Source: Cyanobacteriota bacterium (GTDB taxonomy: Bacteria; Acidobacteriota; Vicinamibacteria; Vicinamibacterales; UBA2999). Taken from it: a stretch of DNA of 64,000 nt. The translations under genes were made by a program, and so were the position numbers. Under the pieces are notes generated by a model. That model saw only the letters and a list, made by a program, of their open reading frames with translations. It ran no database searches and was not told the DNA's origin. Location of the stretch: positions 1 through 64,000 of the forward strand of contig JAIEMQ010000015.1 in NCBI GenBank assembly GCA_019752015.1, read 5' to 3'. Position 1 is the first letter of the stretch. The number at the start of each line of letters is the position of its first letter. Below, one piece after another: positions 37,055-45,411 of the stretch.

Positions 37055-38113
37055 ATGTCTGCTGCGCCGGCTTTATCGGATCGCACTCGCCGCATTCTCG
37101 CGACGCTCGTCCGCTCGTACATCGAAACCGGCGAACCGATCGCGTCGGCGACGCTCGCGCACAAAGCTGGACTGAACCTGTCCTCCGCCACCGTCAGAAA
37201 CGTTCTCGCGCAGCTCGAAGAGATGGGCTACGTGTGGCAGCCGCACACCTCGGCCGGCCGCGTGCCGACCGACGCGGGTTATCGCTGCTACGTGGACATG
37301 CTGCTCGACTCGCGCCGCTCGGCGAAGGACGTGTCCGCGGTTGAAGCGCGCCTGCGCCAGGAAGCCGGCGACGCGCCGCTGATGGACGATCTGCTCTCGT
37401 CGACGTCGCACGTGTTGTCCGAGGCCGGCAAGGGTGTGGGCTTCGCCATTGCGCCGCCGAACGCGGAGGCGCTCTTTCAGCGCATCGAGTTCGTGCCGCT
37501 CAGCGGCACCCGCATCCTCGTTGTCGTCGTCGCCAGCGGCAACCAGGTCTCGCAGAAGACGGTGGACATCGGCGAATCGGTGAACACGACCGAGCTCGTC
37601 CAGGCCGCCAACTACCTCAACTCTGAATTCTCGGGCCGCACATTGGATGAGGTGCGTGCCGGCGTCATCGATCGCCTGAAAGAGGAGCGCTCGTTGTACG
37701 ATCAGCTGTTGGGACTGGCGCTGCGCCTGGCCAGCAGCTCCTTCGAGAACCTCGATCAGCCGACGTCGGTCTACGTCGACGGCGCGACGACGCTCCTCGA
37801 AGAGGTGGTGCAGGCGAGCGGCATCTCGACCGCCACGTTGAAGGCGTTGTGGCGGATGGTGGAAGAAAAGCAGCGGCTGGTGCGCATGCTGACGGAATAC
37901 ATGGACGGTCCGGGCCTGACGGTCGTGATCGGCACCGAGCACAGCGATCCCGAGCTGCGGCCGTTCAGCCTGATCGCCGCGACGTATTTCGACGGCCGCA
38001 GCACCGGCACCGTCGGCATCATCGGGCCGACGCGCATGCGCTACTCGAAGGCGATTAGCGCGGTGGATATCGCCGCCATCGCCGTCGCCCGCGTGCTGCG
38101 CGACGTCAACTAA
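37055..38113 (+). CDS. hrcA: heat-inducible transcription repressor HrcA
   Basis: A 352-residue HrcA. The N-terminal winged helix reads LSDRTRRILATLVRSYIETGEPIASATLAHKAGLNLSSATVRNVLAQLEEMGYVWQPHTSAGRVPTDAGYR. The C-terminal domain ends VGIIGPTRMRYSKAISAVDIAAIAVARVL, a family signature. It represses the heat-shock operon through the CIRCE site just upstream and in other bacteria needs GroEL for activity. It is first in hrcA-grpE-dnaJ-prmA. groESL is not in the window. Confidence 0.98.
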   Translation: MSAAPALSDRTRRILATLVRSYIETGEPIASATLAHKAGLNLSSATVRNVLAQLEEMGYVWQPHTSAGRVPTDAGYRCYVDMLLDSRRSAKDVSAVEARLRQEAGDAPLMDDLLSSTSHVLSEAGKGVGFAIAPPNAEALFQRIEFVPLSGTRILVVVVASGNQVSQKTVDIGESVNTTELVQAANYLNSEFSGRTLDEVRAGVIDRLKEERSLYDQLLGLALRLASSSFENLDQPTSVYVDGATTLLEEVVQASGISTATLKALWRMVEEKQRLVRMLTEYMDGPGLTVVIGTEHSDPELRPFSLIAATYFDGRSTGTVGIIGPTRMRYSKAISAVDIAAIAVARVLRDVN

Positions 38114-38187
38114 TTCGTAGAGGCGGGACTTTAGTCCCGCCTATGCAATATTCGTAGAGGCGGGACTTTAGTCCCGCCTGTGCAATC
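38114..38187. repeat. two tandem 37-bp units, each with a CTTTAG hairpin
   Basis: Two head-to-tail copies (38114-38150, 38151-38187) differ at two positions. Each holds GGCGGGACTTTAGTCCCGCC, a hairpin with 9-bp arms around TT. They fill the hrcA-grpE gap and may tune read-through or mRNA stability inside the heat-shock operon. Confidence 0.85.
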
Positions 38188-38192
38188 CAAAC

Positions 38193-38705
38193 ATGAGCGA
38201 ACAACCGATCGATCCCCAGGACGCCGCTGAAGAAGCGCCCCAAGAAGGCGGCGTGACCACGGCAGATACCCTCCAGAAAGAACGCGACGATCTGTACGAT
38301 CGCCTGCTCCGCAAGACCGCCGAGTTCGACAACTTCCGCAAGCGCGTCGATCGCGATCGCAAGGACATGATCGAGTTCGCGGCGGCCGACGTGCTGAGCG
38401 ACCTGATCGCGATCGTGGACGATTTCGATCGCGCGCTCGCCGCCGACGCGCCACCCGAGGCGCAGCAGTTCCGGACCGGCGTCGAATTGATCCAGCGTCA
38501 GCTCGCGGAACTTCTCAAGAAGCGCGGCGTCTCTACCGTAGAGGCGCTCGGCGCCGACTTCGATCCCCACGTGCACCAGGCCGTCGCGTATGAAGAAGTG
38601 CCGGGCGCGCGGGAAGGCGAAGTCGTCGGAGTGATGGCCAAGGGCTACAAGCTTGGCGATCGGCTGTTGCGGCCGGCCCTCGTGAAGGTGGCTAAGGCAT
38701 CGTGA
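38193..38705 (+). CDS. grpE: nucleotide exchange factor GrpE
   Basis: A 170-residue GrpE, the ADP/ATP exchange factor for DnaK. The N-terminus is an acidic disordered tail, followed by the long dimer helix (LQKERDDLYDRLLRKTAEFDNFRKRVDRDRKDM) and the C-terminal beta wing (VEALGADFDPHVHQAVAYEEVPGAREGEVVGVMAKGYKLGDRLLRPALVKVAK). It overlaps dnaJ by four bases. dnaK is not adjacent. Confidence 0.97.
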   Translation: MSEQPIDPQDAAEEAPQEGGVTTADTLQKERDDLYDRLLRKTAEFDNFRKRVDRDRKDMIEFAAADVLSDLIAIVDDFDRALAADAPPEAQQFRTGVELIQRQLAELLKKRGVSTVEALGADFDPHVHQAVAYEEVPGAREGEVVGVMAKGYKLGDRLLRPALVKVAKAS

Positions 38706-39826
38706 GCAAACGGGATTACTACGAGATCCTCGAGGTCGCCAGGACCGCGACCGATCAGGAGATCAAGAGCTCGTATCGCAAGCTGGCGCTGAAGTTCCAT
38801 CCCGATCGCAACCAGGGCGACAAGACCGCCGAAGAGAAATTCAAGGAGGCGGCCGAGGCGTACGCCATTCTCAGCGACGCCGACAAGCGCGCCCGCTACG
38901 ATCGTTTCGGCCACGCCGGCGTCGGCGGCGGCGCCCAGGGCTTCGATCCCTCGCAGTTCACCGGCTTCGAAGACATCTTCGGCGGCCTCGGCGACATCTT
39001 CGGCTTCGGCTCGTCGCGGCGCGCCGGGCCGCAGCGCGGCGCCGATCTTCGCTACGACCTCGAGATCAAATTCGCCGACGCCGCCAAGGGCGTCGAGACG
39101 CACATCCAGATTCCGCGTCACGAGACCTGCGAAACGTGCAAAGGCAACGGCGCCGCGCCGGGCACCACGCCGACGCAGTGCCCGCAGTGCCGCGGCACCG
39201 GTCAGCTTCGCTATCAGCAAGGCTTCTTCACCGTCGCGCGCACGTGCGGACAATGCCGCGGCGCCGGCAAGGTGATCAGCAAGCCCTGTCCCGATTGCCG
39301 CGGCCAGGGCACGATCGAACAGCAACGCAAGCTCACCGTGAAGATTCCCGCCGGCATCGCGACGGGTCAGCGGCTGCGTCTGTCGGGCGAGGGCCAAGCC
39401 GGGACCCAGGGCGGGCCTCCGGGCGATCTCTACGTCGTGATTTACGTGCGCGAGCACGAGTTCTTCCAGCGTGACGGCAACAACCTGCATTGCACCGTGC
39501 CGCTGCCCTTTACGACGCTCGCACTCGGATCCGAGATCAAAGTGCCGGGCATCGATGGCGACGAGACGGTCAAGGTCCCGGAGAGCACGCAGACCGGCAC
39601 GACCTTCCGCCTGCGCGGCAAGGGCATGCCTGATGTGTCGGGCCGCGGCCGCGGCGATCTGCTGGTGACCGTGCAGGCGATCACGCCGAAGCGGCTGACG
39701 AAGGAGCAGAAGAAACTGCTCGAGCAGCTCGCCGCCACGCTGCCGGAGCAGAAAGTGAAGCCGAAAGAGCGCGACGACGAAGACGACCGCGGCATCTTCG
39801 GCAAGGTCAAAGACATCTTTGGCTAG
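38702..39826 (+). CDS. dnaJ: chaperone protein DnaJ
   Basis: A 374-residue type I DnaJ. The J domain has HPD at 33-35. A Gly/Phe-rich stretch (GFDPSQFTGFEDIFGGLGDIFGFGSS) follows, then four zinc motifs CETCKGNG, CPQCRGTG, CGQCRGAG and CPDCRGQG, and the substrate-binding beta domains. It delivers unfolded clients to DnaK and stimulates its ATPase. The start is GTG at 38702, overlapping grpE. Confidence 0.98.
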   Translation: MSKRDYYEILEVARTATDQEIKSSYRKLALKFHPDRNQGDKTAEEKFKEAAEAYAILSDADKRARYDRFGHAGVGGGAQGFDPSQFTGFEDIFGGLGDIFGFGSSRRAGPQRGADLRYDLEIKFADAAKGVETHIQIPRHETCETCKGNGAAPGTTPTQCPQCRGTGQLRYQQGFFTVARTCGQCRGAGKVISKPCPDCRGQGTIEQQRKLTVKIPAGIATGQRLRLSGEGQAGTQGGPPGDLYVVIYVREHEFFQRDGNNLHCTVPLPFTTLALGSEIKVPGIDGDETVKVPESTQTGTTFRLRGKGMPDVSGRGRGDLLVTVQAITPKRLTKEQKKLLEQLAATLPEQKVKPKERDDEDDRGIFGKVKDIFG

Positions 39827-40715
39827 GTCATGGCCTGCGCTCGTGCTGCGCGCCACCGTCGTTGATGATTCAGAAGACCTCGTCTCAGCAGTCCTGGCCG
39901 ATTTCTCTCCCGTCGCCATTCACGATCTCGCCGAGCGTCCACTTCCACCCGGCGGCCTGTGGGACCCGACGTATCCGCCGATTCCAGATCCACCGCCGGC
40001 TCCTCTCCACTGGAACGTCTGCTTCAACGAGGCCGGCGAACGCGATCGCGCCGCTGATGCGATTCACGACGCATTGCCGTTGTTGACGATCGAGCGCGTC
40101 GACCTTCCCGACGAAGACTGGGCCGCGCGCTCACAACAGTCGTTGACCGCCGTCCGCGCCGGCTCGTTCATCATTGCGCCGCCGTGGGACTTGCCGCCCG
40201 AGGATGTTGACGCGACGGTGATCGTGATCGAGCCGTCGATGGGATTCGGCACCGGCCATCACGCGACGACGAGGATGTGCCTGCGGCTGCTGTCCGATCT
40301 CGATGTCGTGGATATGACGGTGCTCGATCTCGGCACCGGCTCCGGCGTCCTGTCCATGGCAGCCGCGCTGATGGGCGCGCGCAGCGTGGTCGGCATCGAT
40401 GTCGATCAGGATGCGATCGATTCCGCCGAGGCCAGCGCGAACCTGAACACGCTGCCCGACTCGATCACCTTCCAGGTGTCGGACTTCCGGCATCAGCCGC
40501 CGCCGCCCGCCGATATCGTGCTGGCGAACCTGACCGGCGGCATGCTGACGTCGAGCGCGGCCTCGATCGCCGCGCTCGTCCGTCCGCACGGTCAGATGAT
40601 CCTCAGCGGATTCGATCACACCCAGGCTGACCGTGTCCTCGCCGCGTTCGCGCCATTCACCGAACGACAACGATTGAGCGAGGACAACTGGGTGGCGTTA
40701 CTCCTTCATCAGTAA
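39819..40715 (+). CDS. prmA: ribosomal protein L11 methyltransferase
   Basis: A 298-residue class I methyltransferase of the PrmA family, which trimethylates ribosomal protein L11. The N-terminal L11-binding region includes DEDWAARSQQSLTAVRAGSFIIAPPWD. The AdoMet domain has MGFGTGHHATTRMCLRLL, VLDLGTGSGVLSMAAALMGA, GIDVDQDAIDSA and the NLTGGM motif in place of the more common NILA. The start appears to be TTG at 39819, overlapping dnaJ by eight bases. dnaJ-prmA order is common in bacteria. Confidence 0.92.
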   Translation: MARSWPALVLRATVVDDSEDLVSAVLADFSPVAIHDLAERPLPPGGLWDPTYPPIPDPPPAPLHWNVCFNEAGERDRAADAIHDALPLLTIERVDLPDEDWAARSQQSLTAVRAGSFIIAPPWDLPPEDVDATVIVIEPSMGFGTGHHATTRMCLRLLSDLDVVDMTVLDLGTGSGVLSMAAALMGARSVVGIDVDQDAIDSAEASANLNTLPDSITFQVSDFRHQPPPPADIVLANLTGGMLTSSAASIAALVRPHGQMILSGFDHTQADRVLAAFAPFTERQRLSEDNWVALLLHQ

Positions 40716-41312
40716 CTCCAGCCGTTCCGTCATCAACGCCGCTTCGTTCAAGAAGACGGCGTGCGATTCGATCGGCGCACCGGTGGCATCGTCGAATTCC
40801 GCGGAGGCGCGCACGCCCGCTTCGGCGACGCTGCGCGCGTCGGCCCCCGTGTTGTACATCGCGTGCATCGCTCCCAAGGCGTAATCGCTGGCCGAGCCCG
40901 AGGCCCAGAAGTGCTGGTACTCCATGACATCGCGCATCGAGTAGACGCCGAACGCGCCGTGCTCGTTGGCGATCATCGCCTGCACGTGCGTCGGCTCGTA
41001 GATGTCGTGCTCCGTCGAGCGGGGCGTCATGAAGTAGGCGGCCTTCAAGTGTTCGTGCAAGCGCAAGAACGTCTCGAAGATCTCAGCCCGGCTGGACAAT
41101 CCCGGCGGGGTGCTACCCGGCCGGAATACGTGCTCCAACACCTGCTGGTGGATCGACCAGCCGGTCAAGCCCACATACGAGCTGCCTACCTTGATGATCT
41201 TGCCGGCCCTGCGGTTATAGGCCGCCGACATCTTCCGCGGACCGAACGTGGTCAACGTGTCCGCGGCAATGGCGACACAGCCATCCTTCTTGACGATCGT
41301 GACCGTCGACAT
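40698..41312 (-). CDS. HslV-like Ntn hydrolase (proteasome-related peptidase)
   Basis: A 204-residue proteasome-fold protein. It starts MSTVTIVKKDGCVAIAADTLTTFGPRKMSAAYN, similar to HslV and to the bacterial proteasome homologue described in beta-proteobacteria (BPH), with a Thr near the mature N-terminus. GKIIKVGSSYVGLTGWS and FWASGSASDYALGAMHAMY match the later strand and the GSG motif of the fold. No HslU-like ATPase is nearby. A strong GGAGGGG ribosome site precedes the ATG at 41312. Its end overlaps the convergent prmA end by 18 bases. The substrate is unknown. Confidence 0.8.
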   Translation of the reverse strand: MSTVTIVKKDGCVAIAADTLTTFGPRKMSAAYNRRAGKIIKVGSSYVGLTGWSIHQQVLEHVFRPGSTPPGLSSRAEIFETFLRLHEHLKAAYFMTPRSTEHDIYEPTHVQAMIANEHGAFGVYSMRDVMEYQHFWASGSASDYALGAMHAMYNTGADARSVAEAGVRASAEFDDATGAPIESHAVFLNEAALMTERLELLMKE

Positions 41313-41540
41313 GACTTCCCCTCCTTTCCGGGCGCAATCGCCCGAACGGTATCCACACGCGCAGCTCGCGCCGCGCCGAAACGATCAAACTGTTGAGAGA
41401 GCCTGGCCCGCCGGGCCAGCGAGGAAAAGCTAGTGGCCGAAGGTGGCGAGGCTCGATGGATTCATTCGGGTATCAATTCCGAACATCGGTCCGCCTTTGC
41501 AATGCACTACGACGCGACATGCGCCGCAGAGAGTTTGTGA

Positions 41541-41690
41541 TTAGACCACCTGCACGAGATGAATGTGATGGAAGAGATACTTCAGCCGCTCGTCGGTCAG
41601 CGACGCCGGAATGGCGCGGGCCGCGCGCCAGCTTTGCGCGTCGGCCCATTCCATGTGGGTCAGCAGCTCGCGAAATTCCTGCGCGTGCAT
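41541..41690 (-). pseudogene. truncated DinB-like gene relic
   Basis: A 49-codon frame reads MHAQEFRELLTHMEWADAQSWRA...PASLTDERLKYLFHHIHLVQVV and stops. The opening helix with HMEWAD and the HHIHLVQ segment match the start of DinB-like four-helix metal proteins, which normally run to 150 residues or more. It overlaps the upstream VOC relic by TAATG, the remains of a former operon. Confidence 0.65.
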
Positions 41691-41797
41691 TACTTGGCGA
41701 CCCTCGCGCGCGCCAGAAACTCGAGCGCTTTGCCGACATCCTCGTAGACGAGGATCGGAACGATCGCCGCGGCCGGCGCCGATCGATTCGGAATCAC
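41690..41797 (-). pseudogene. truncated VOC/glyoxalase-like gene relic
   Basis: A 35-codon frame from a GTG that overlaps the DUF1028 stop reads AAAIVPILVYEDVGKALEFLARARVAK and stops. The first strand and helix match VOC proteins (VPILVYEDVGKALEFLxxAFG), which normally extend to about 120-150 residues. The rest is deleted and the frame runs straight into the DinB relic. Confidence 0.65.
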
Positions 41798-42630
41798 TGC
41801 TGCCCTGTCGGCTTCACCGGATTGCGGCCGCGCGACTTGTTCCAGTTTTCGACGACGCGGCGGAGTTCCTTGTATGGGTTCTCCTGATCATCGACCTGGA
41901 ACCGCAGCACCGTGTCGTTGTTCAGCCAGTTACCCGCGCCCTTCTTGACGATCACCATCGACGCGGCCTGCATGCCGCGCTTGTCGCCGCCGGCAGCCTG
42001 CCCGGCTTCGAGCGCCGCCATGAATCGCATCGACAGATGGCCTTTCGTTTCCTCGAACGCCTTGATCATGTTGTCGACGACCGCGGGACCGGCGAGGATG
42101 TTGCCCTGTGCGGCGCAGTACTTGCCGACTTTGCCGCCCGCCCATTCGGTCGCCTTCGGTCCTGTGAACGTCGCGACCTCGCCCTTCAGATTCATCACCG
42201 CGAACTGACGTCCTTGTTTCGTCCAGCGATCCGGAACCGGATCCGGATCGTCGGCCCAGATCTTCTTGATGATCGCGTCGGGCGTCATGCCCTGCTTCAA
42301 CAACGCGATGCCCTTCGGACCATAGCTCACGTCGACGATCGCTTGCGTCGCCACGACGCCGGCGTCCGCATCGGCGGTGAGCACACCTGTGAGCGTGAAC
42401 ACGCGTGATTGCACCGCGCCGCCGACTTCACCGGTCTCCGGGTCGTAGCCGAGAATGGAGAACGTCGCGACCGGCGGTGGATCATCGGCAGCCGAATGCG
42501 AATCCTTGATCTGCTGTTGGGCGAGCCCTGGCCCTGTAAACAAGGCGAGAACGATCCCAAGCCCCAAAGCCTGCCACGCCGTAGCGCGTAAGCGCGTAGG
42601 CGGGCCCCAAGCCCCAAGTCCCTTTGTCAT
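41794..42630 (-). CDS. secreted DUF1028 protein, Ntn-hydrolase-like
   Basis: A 278-residue protein. A hydrophobic segment ALGLGIVLALFTGPGLAQQQ (about 20-40) looks like a signal peptide. The mature part follows DUF1028: VATFSILGYDPETGEVGGAVQSRVFTLTGVLTADADAGVVATQA, GPKGIALLKQGMTPDAIIKKI, RQFAVMNLKGEVATFTG and QGNILAGPAVVDNM. DUF1028 proteins are assigned to the Ntn-hydrolase superfamily; activity is not established. The first 20 residues derive partly from an intergenic GGGGCTTGGGGC word, so the native start may differ. It overlaps rsmE by ATGA. Confidence 0.82.
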   Translation of the reverse strand: MTKGLGAWGPPTRLRATAWQALGLGIVLALFTGPGLAQQQIKDSHSAADDPPPVATFSILGYDPETGEVGGAVQSRVFTLTGVLTADADAGVVATQAIVDVSYGPKGIALLKQGMTPDAIIKKIWADDPDPVPDRWTKQGRQFAVMNLKGEVATFTGPKATEWAGGKVGKYCAAQGNILAGPAVVDNMIKAFEETKGHLSMRFMAALEAGQAAGGDKRGMQAASMVIVKKGAGNWLNNDTVLRFQVDDQENPYKELRRVVENWNKSRGRNPVKPTGQQ

Positions 42631-43406
42631 TTCAAATCACCCCAGATGGTCAAGAGCGCGGTCAACGCGATAATCGGCACCGCGTCCGCGCGCAGCGTGC
42701 GGTTGCCGAGGGACATCAGGATAGCGCCAGAATCGTGGGCCGCAGCAACTTCAGACACCGCCCACCCGCCTTCGGGCCCAACAATCACGTCAACCGACTC
42801 GGCTCGCGGAACCGATTGCACGCCCAGCACATCGCCGAGCGCGGCCGACGGTTCCACGCACACCACCCTGAGCGAACGGGACGCGCCCTGGCGAGTCTCG
42901 TGAGTCGAAGGGCCGGACCAGTACCAATCAAGCGGCGCCGCATCGTGAACCGGCGGGACGACCGCCCGGCCGCATTGTTTCGCTGACGACACGGCAATGC
43001 GCTGCCACCGCGCGATCCGGGAGCTCTTCGCCATCGACTGCAGGCTGATCTCGGATCGCTCGCTGATCACCGGACGGATGCTCGACACGCCGAGCATCAC
43101 CGCGTCGCGCACGACCTCATCCATTTTGTCGCCCTTGAGCACGCTGACCACGAGCGAGAGCCGCACATCGAGCTCGCGCGCCGGAATCTCCGGCGCGATC
43201 GGCCGCACCGACGCGGATTTTTTTCCGGTCTGCACGATTTCCGCGCGCCATATGTTTCCTCGGCCATCAAATATGTCCACCTCGTCACCGACGCCGAGCC
43301 GCAGGACGCGCACGAGATGTTCGGCTTCGTCCTCGGGCAACTCGACGCTCTGTTTTTCGTGAACCGCGCTCGAATTGATGCCGGGCACATGGAAGCGCGG
43401 ACGCAC
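42627..43406 (-). CDS. rsmE: 16S rRNA (uracil1498-N3)-methyltransferase
   Basis: A 259-residue SPOUT-class methyltransferase. The N-terminal PUA-like domain reads RPRFHVPGI, ELPEDEAEHLVRVLRLGVGDEVDIFDGRG. The C-terminal knot has LVVSVLKGDKMDEVVRDAVMLGVSSIRPVISERSE, RWQRIAVSSAKQCGRAVVPPV, VDVIVGPEGGW and ILMSLGNRTLRADAVPIIALTALL. GTG at 43406 gives the family-typical start; the longer frame crosses the divergent kinase promoter. Confidence 0.93.
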   Translation of the reverse strand: MRPRFHVPGINSSAVHEKQSVELPEDEAEHLVRVLRLGVGDEVDIFDGRGNIWRAEIVQTGKKSASVRPIAPEIPARELDVRLSLVVSVLKGDKMDEVVRDAVMLGVSSIRPVISERSEISLQSMAKSSRIARWQRIAVSSAKQCGRAVVPPVHDAAPLDWYWSGPSTHETRQGASRSLRVVCVEPSAALGDVLGVQSVPRAESVDVIVGPEGGWAVSEVAAAHDSGAILMSLGNRTLRADAVPIIALTALLTIWGDLK

Positions 43407-43414
43407 GCGGAGAG

Positions 43415-43420
43415 TATACT
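43415..43420 (+). promoter_or_regulatory. -10 box of the kinase gene
   Basis: TATACT lies 11 bases upstream of the kinase ATG at 43432 in the divergent gap with rsmE. No clear -35 box. A very short leader is implied. Confidence 0.45.
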
Positions 43421-43431
43421 CATGCGCACCA

Positions 43432-44418
43432 ATGTTCTTTCGAGGGCAAACGGTCGGGAAATATCGCATCCTCTCTCCCCTCGGCAGCGGCGGATTCGGC
43501 AGCGTTTACCTCGCGGAAGACACGTGGATCGACAAGAAGGTCGCGATCAAGGTTCCACACCGGCAGAATCTCGATTTCGGTGAGCTGGTCCGCGAGCCGC
43601 GGCTGCTCGCCTCGCTGAGCCATCCCAACATCGTCACCGTCCTCACCGCGGAGCGACAAGACGATGTGTTTTTCATCGTGATGGAGTACGTGGCGGGCGA
43701 CACGCTTGAAGCGGTGATCGAGCGCGACGGCACGCTCGATCTCAATCGCGCGCTCGATTTCACCTGCCAGATCTGCAACGCGATGGACCACGCGCACAAG
43801 CAGGGGATCATCCACCGCGATCTGCGGCCGGGCAACGTGCTGGTCACCGAGCAGGGCATGGTCAAGGTCGCCGACTTCGGCACGTCGCGCTTCCTCGAGA
43901 TCGCGGCGCACGGCACGACGGTGATCGGCAGTCCGCCGTACATGGCGCCGGAACAGTTCCAGGGCAAGGCGGTCTTTGCGTCCGACATCTATTCGCTCGG
44001 CGTGACGATGTATCAGATGTTCACCGGCGTGCTGCCCTACGAAACGCCGATGCCGGGCGACATCGAGAAGTTGATGAAGGGCGAGCTCGCGACGCCGCCG
44101 AAACTGAAGAATCCGAAGCTGCCGAAAGCGATCAGCGACATCGTGATGAAAGCGATCGCCGCCGACATCCCGTCGCGCTATCAGCGCGCGTCGGACCTGC
44201 TCGATGCGGTGCTGGCCGCGCGCACGCCGGCGCCCTCGACGATCAAGCGGCCGTGGCGTCCCGCGCCCGTCGCCGCAACCGGGCCCTCGGAAGAAGTGCA
44301 GGAGATCCAGGCGCGGCTCAAGGCGCGCGAAACCGAGCGGCCGAAATTCTGCTGGAAGTGCGGCAAGGCCTTACCGGCCCGCGCGGACGTGTGTCCTTTC
44401 TGCTCAGAGCGCCAGTGA
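43432..44418 (+). CDS. Ser/Thr protein kinase with C-terminal zinc ribbon
   Basis: A 328-residue soluble Hanks-type kinase. The glycine loop is LGSGGFGSVY (18-27) with Lys40 in VAIK, the catalytic loop is HRDLRPGNVL from His128, DFG is at 148-150 and MAPEQ from 171. All catalytic residues are present. After the kinase domain a Pro-rich linker leads to a zinc ribbon, CWKCGKALPARADVCPFC. There is no membrane helix. The partner is unknown. It is followed by ilvE after 14 bases. Confidence 0.92.
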   Translation: MFFRGQTVGKYRILSPLGSGGFGSVYLAEDTWIDKKVAIKVPHRQNLDFGELVREPRLLASLSHPNIVTVLTAERQDDVFFIVMEYVAGDTLEAVIERDGTLDLNRALDFTCQICNAMDHAHKQGIIHRDLRPGNVLVTEQGMVKVADFGTSRFLEIAAHGTTVIGSPPYMAPEQFQGKAVFASDIYSLGVTMYQMFTGVLPYETPMPGDIEKLMKGELATPPKLKNPKLPKAISDIVMKAIAADIPSRYQRASDLLDAVLAARTPAPSTIKRPWRPAPVAATGPSEEVQEIQARLKARETERPKFCWKCGKALPARADVCPFCSERQ

Positions 44419-44421
44419 TGA

Positions 44422-44427
44422 GATAAT
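44422..44427 (+). promoter_or_regulatory. -10-like box before the branched-chain aminotransferase
   Basis: GATAAT lies five bases before the ATG at 44433, with no ribosome site between, consistent with a leaderless transcript. Confidence 0.4.
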
Positions 44428-44432
44428 CCTGC

Positions 44433-45374
44433 ATGGCATTTGCAGGAACCGGCAAAATCTGGATGAACGGATCGATGGTGGACTGGAAAGACGCCACCAT
44501 CCACGTCGCCTCCCACGTCATTCATTACGGCACCGGCGCATTCGAAGGCCTGCGCGCCTACGACTCGAAGAACGGCACCAACGTGTTCCGCCTCGAGCCG
44601 CACATGCGCCGCATGATCGACTCGTGCAAGGTCTATCGCATGGAGCCGAGGTGGTCGCAGGCCGAGCTCGAAAAAGCCGTCCTCGACACCGTGCGCGTCA
44701 ACGGCTTCAAGAGCTGCTACATCCGCCCGGTCGTGTACCGCGGCTACGATTCGCTGACGCTCGATCCGCGGCCGTGCCCGGTCGACGCGGCGGTGATCGT
44801 CTGGGAATGGAACCAGATGATGGGCTCCGATGCGCTCGAAAAAGGCATCGACGTCGGCGTCAGCTCGTGGACGCGCCTGGCGCCCAACACGCTGCCGGCG
44901 CTCGCGAAAGGATCCGCGAACTACGCGAACTCCGCGCTGATCAAGATGCAGGCCATGCTCGACGGCTACGCTGATGCGGTCGCGCTCGATGAGAGCGGCC
45001 TGCTCAGTGAAGGCAGCGGCCAGAACCTGTTCCTGGTCCGCGACAACGTCATCTACACCCCCGGCATCGGCTCCTCGGTCCTGCAGGGGATCACGCGCGA
45101 CACGGTGCTGACGCTCGCCAAAGACCTCGGCTTCGAGGTCACGGAAGGTTCGATTCCGCGCGAGTTCCTCTATCTCGCGGACGAGGCGTTCTTCTGTGGC
45201 ACCGCCGTCGAGATCACGCCGGTCCGGACGTTCGACAAGATCACGGTCGGCAGCGGCAAGCGCGGGCCGATCACCGAGGCGCTCCAGCAGCGGTTTTTCG
45301 CGATTTTGCGCGGGGATCATCCCGATTCGCACGGCTGGCTGACGCCTGTTGGACAGGCGGTCGGAAGCCGATAA
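44433..45374 (+). CDS. ilvE: branched-chain amino acid aminotransferase
   Basis: A 313-residue fold-type IV PLP aminotransferase, interconverting branched-chain amino acids and their keto acids. Signatures include SHVIHYGTGAFEGLRAY, YIRPVVYRGYDSLTLDP, the PLP lysine in LPALAKGSANYANSALIK, ADAVALDESGLLSEGSGQNLFLV and EAFFCGTAVEITPV. Length is typical. It overlaps no neighbour; pilT follows after 37 bases. Confidence 0.95.
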   Translation: MAFAGTGKIWMNGSMVDWKDATIHVASHVIHYGTGAFEGLRAYDSKNGTNVFRLEPHMRRMIDSCKVYRMEPRWSQAELEKAVLDTVRVNGFKSCYIRPVVYRGYDSLTLDPRPCPVDAAVIVWEWNQMMGSDALEKGIDVGVSSWTRLAPNTLPALAKGSANYANSALIKMQAMLDGYADAVALDESGLLSEGSGQNLFLVRDNVIYTPGIGSSVLQGITRDTVLTLAKDLGFEVTEGSIPREFLYLADEAFFCGTAVEITPVRTFDKITVGSGKRGPITEALQQRFFAILRGDHPDSHGWLTPVGQAVGSR

Positions 45375-45411
45375 TCAGGGCGATACATCCGCTTCCCCAA
45401 AGAGGAACTGC

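Noticed and set aside
38114-38187. Possible CRISPR array
   Set aside because: The two 37-bp units abut directly without spacers and no cas gene is present.
41403-41419. CTGGCCCG-C-CGGGCCAG hairpin as a terminator
   Set aside because: It has a good stem but no T-run on either strand and lies upstream of, not after, the Ntn hydrolase gene.
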